Positions 36,402 to 37,497 of a DNA stretch of 37,497 bases are shown in pieces. This DNA is from a bacterium (GTDB lineage: Bacteria; Pseudomonadota; Gammaproteobacteria; Methylococcales; Methylomonadaceae): contig JAUVAA010000009.1 of NCBI GenBank assembly GCA_030591965.1, forward strand, positions 1 through 37,497, in the 5' to 3' direction. Below the pieces are notes generated by a model. That model saw only the letters and a program-made list of their open reading frames with translations. It had not been told where the DNA came from and did no database searches. Position 1 is the first letter of the stretch; each line of letters begins with the position of its first letter. A program made the translations under genes and the position numbers.

Positions 36402-36813
36402 ATAAAGATTCCATCACAGCTTTAAGTGTTGTAAAAAGAGGGTAATAATCATTAATAATCGCTATAAACAATGATTCAGCCGTATCCTCATCATAAGTAT
36501 GTGAAGAGATGTTTCTACTCTGAATCATAGACATCCACAAATCACCCTCAGTAATTAAAGATACTTTAAAAGCGGCTCGGGTAGCATCTTTAGAACCCCT
36601 TATATTTTGCTCCCCCTGATCTTCCAAGTAATCTTTAAGAACATTCCATGCCAACTCATGCGTAAATTCAAATGCCTGAATAACGCCTTGTTTTTCTAAT
36701 TGAGACAACACTCTTTGCCTGCTAAGTAAAACTGCCCCCTCTAGCTGACTTAATGCTCTATTAAAGTTAACAAACCGTTGTTTCCACCTAATATCTATTT
36801 TTGAAGAGTCCAT
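36388..36813 (-). CDS. hepT: HEPN toxin / HI0074-type nucleotidyltransferase substrate-binding protein
   Basis: This 141-residue all-helical protein belongs to the HI0074 (NTase substrate-binding) branch of HEPN proteins. Diagnostic parts are EGAVLLSR, VIQAFEFTHELAWNVLKDYLE (about 44-64, seen here in two overlapping helices), GSKDATRAAF (about 73-82) and the active-site motif RNISSHTY (Arg100, His105, Tyr107), the R-x4-H-x-Y of HepT RNases. With mntA it forms a complete HEPN/MNT (type VII) toxin-antitoxin pair. Such pairs can act in abortive phage defence or plasmid stabilisation. Confidence 0.9.
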   Translation of the reverse strand: MDSSKIDIRWKQRFVNFNRALSQLEGAVLLSRQRVLSQLEKQGVIQAFEFTHELAWNVLKDYLEDQGEQNIRGSKDATRAAFKVSLITEGDLWMSMIQSRNISSHTYDEDTAESLFIAIINDYYPLFTTLKAVMESLYDNR

Positions 36814-36948
36814 TATTAATTTGCTTCTGTTATTTTCTTTAACCGATTATCCATCGTAGTCATAGATTTACAGCCTAGTAAATCATGTGTTTTGAACTGT
36901 CAATCTACAAGGGAGGTCAAATAAACGAACGCCTGATCAACACCCACA

Positions 36949-37497
36949 TTAATGCGAAACCCCAGAACGTTTAATCACCTTAATAAACGTCATCCAAAGA
37001 ATATAAATATCAAAGAAAAACGAGCGGCGCACTAAATAGTCAGCATCTAGCTCTACCTTCTGAGGAATAGGCAATTCATCACGCCCATTAACCTGCGCCC
37101 ACCCCGTTAAACCAGGCAATAACTTATCTACACCTTTTTCTGTACGTAAGGCGATTAAATCATCCTGATTAAATAAGGCAGGTCTGGGCCCGACAAAACT
37201 CATATCACCTTTTAAGATTGACCATAATTGAGGTAATTCATCTAAACTTGATTTACGCAGGAAATCACCGATAGGTGTTAATACGCTTTTAGGGTCTTTC
37301 AATAAATGCGTCGCTACAGCAGGTGTATCAATTTTCATACTTCGAAATTTAGGCATTTTAAAAATATGATTGTTTATACCTACTCGATCAGACCAATACA
37401 AAGCAGGGCCTTTAGATGTCAACTTAACCAAAATAGCCGTAATAATAATTGGTAGAAATAAAATACAAGTAGCCATTAAAGCTAAGGTTAAATCAAA
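36949..37497 (-). CDS. Sugar transferase initiating polysaccharide synthesis (partial, 5' end outside the window)
   Basis: At least 182 residues are visible, and the frame is open to the right edge (FDLTLA before the first Met). A hydrophobic hairpin at the start is followed by family boxes KFRSMKID, KSSLDELPQLW, GPRPALF and GLTGWAQVNGRDELP, typical of the small PglC/WbpL-like phosphoglycosyl transferases. These load the first sugar phosphate on undecaprenyl phosphate. Probably only about four N-terminal residues are missing. It is on the same strand as the dehydratase at 32642 and probably belongs to the same surface-glycan locus. Confidence 0.92.
   Translation of the reverse strand, partial: FDLTLALMATCILFLPIIITAILVKLTSKGPALYWSDRVGINNHIFKMPKFRSMKIDTPAVATHLLKDPKSVLTPIGDFLRKSSLDELPQLWSILKGDMSFVGPRPALFNQDDLIALRTEKGVDKLLPGLTGWAQVNGRDELPIPQKVELDADYLVRRSFFFDIYILWMTFIKVIKRSGVSH

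Overview
The window looks like chromosomal DNA from an AT-rich gammaproteobacterium. The order mnmG-rsmG-parA-parB-atpI-B-E-F-H-A, the order rnfABCDGE-nth, and the pairing of bamD with a divergent rluD-pgeF are all standard for that class. Gene content (cobalamin-dependent MetH, CbtA/CbtB cobalt uptake, Rnf, several REP-like palindromes) would suit Methylococcales or a relative, but no single gene proves this, so genus-level placement is inference. I saw no rRNA, tRNA, CRISPR array, intact transposase or prophage.

Layout. 1-6848 (minus strand): housekeeping block near the replication origin, from mnmG and rsmG through parAB into the ATP synthase operon, with atpA cut by the window edge. 6849-8550: a gene-poor accessory stretch. 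It holds a small basic-protein gene whose 3' end is a 58-nt near-perfect palindrome, a 145-bp MITE-like element, and two convergent paralogous genes for tiny lipoproteins with matching promoters. 8550-11714: a fused HTTM/DCC membrane protein and three small membrane-protein genes, one of them DUF2970. 11822-16072: metH and a pRiA4b ORF-3-like gene. 16244-21754: complete rnfABCDGE plus nth. 21825-24802: a methyl-accepting chemotaxis protein and a ZIP metal transporter. 25197-27791: pgeF-rluD, divergent from bamD. 27941-28841: cbtA, interrupted by an in-frame stop, then cbtB. 28947-32429: rfbBDAC, making dTDP-L-rhamnose. 32642-37497 (minus strand): a membrane NDP-sugar dehydratase (WbpM/CapD type) and a sugar transferase. 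Between these two lie inverted-repeat elements and a HEPN/MNT toxin-antitoxin pair with two further small genes.

How the genes fit together. Rnf couples ferredoxin and NAD redox to an ion gradient, and the ATP synthase uses a proton gradient. MetH needs cobalamin, which makes the nearby cobalt-uptake pair relevant. The rhamnose genes, dehydratase and sugar transferase form the edge of a surface-polysaccharide locus, a common place for defence modules and mobile repeats.

Most interesting points: (1) the small gene at 6943-7161, whose hairpin begins exactly after an ArfA-like basic motif and suggests production from truncated mRNA; (2) the paired mini-lipoproteins; (3) the HEPN/MNT module with a second HEPN-like gene and a coiled-coil membrane protein; (4) the broken cbtA; (5) a MITE-like family whose hairpin shows compensatory changes between two copies.
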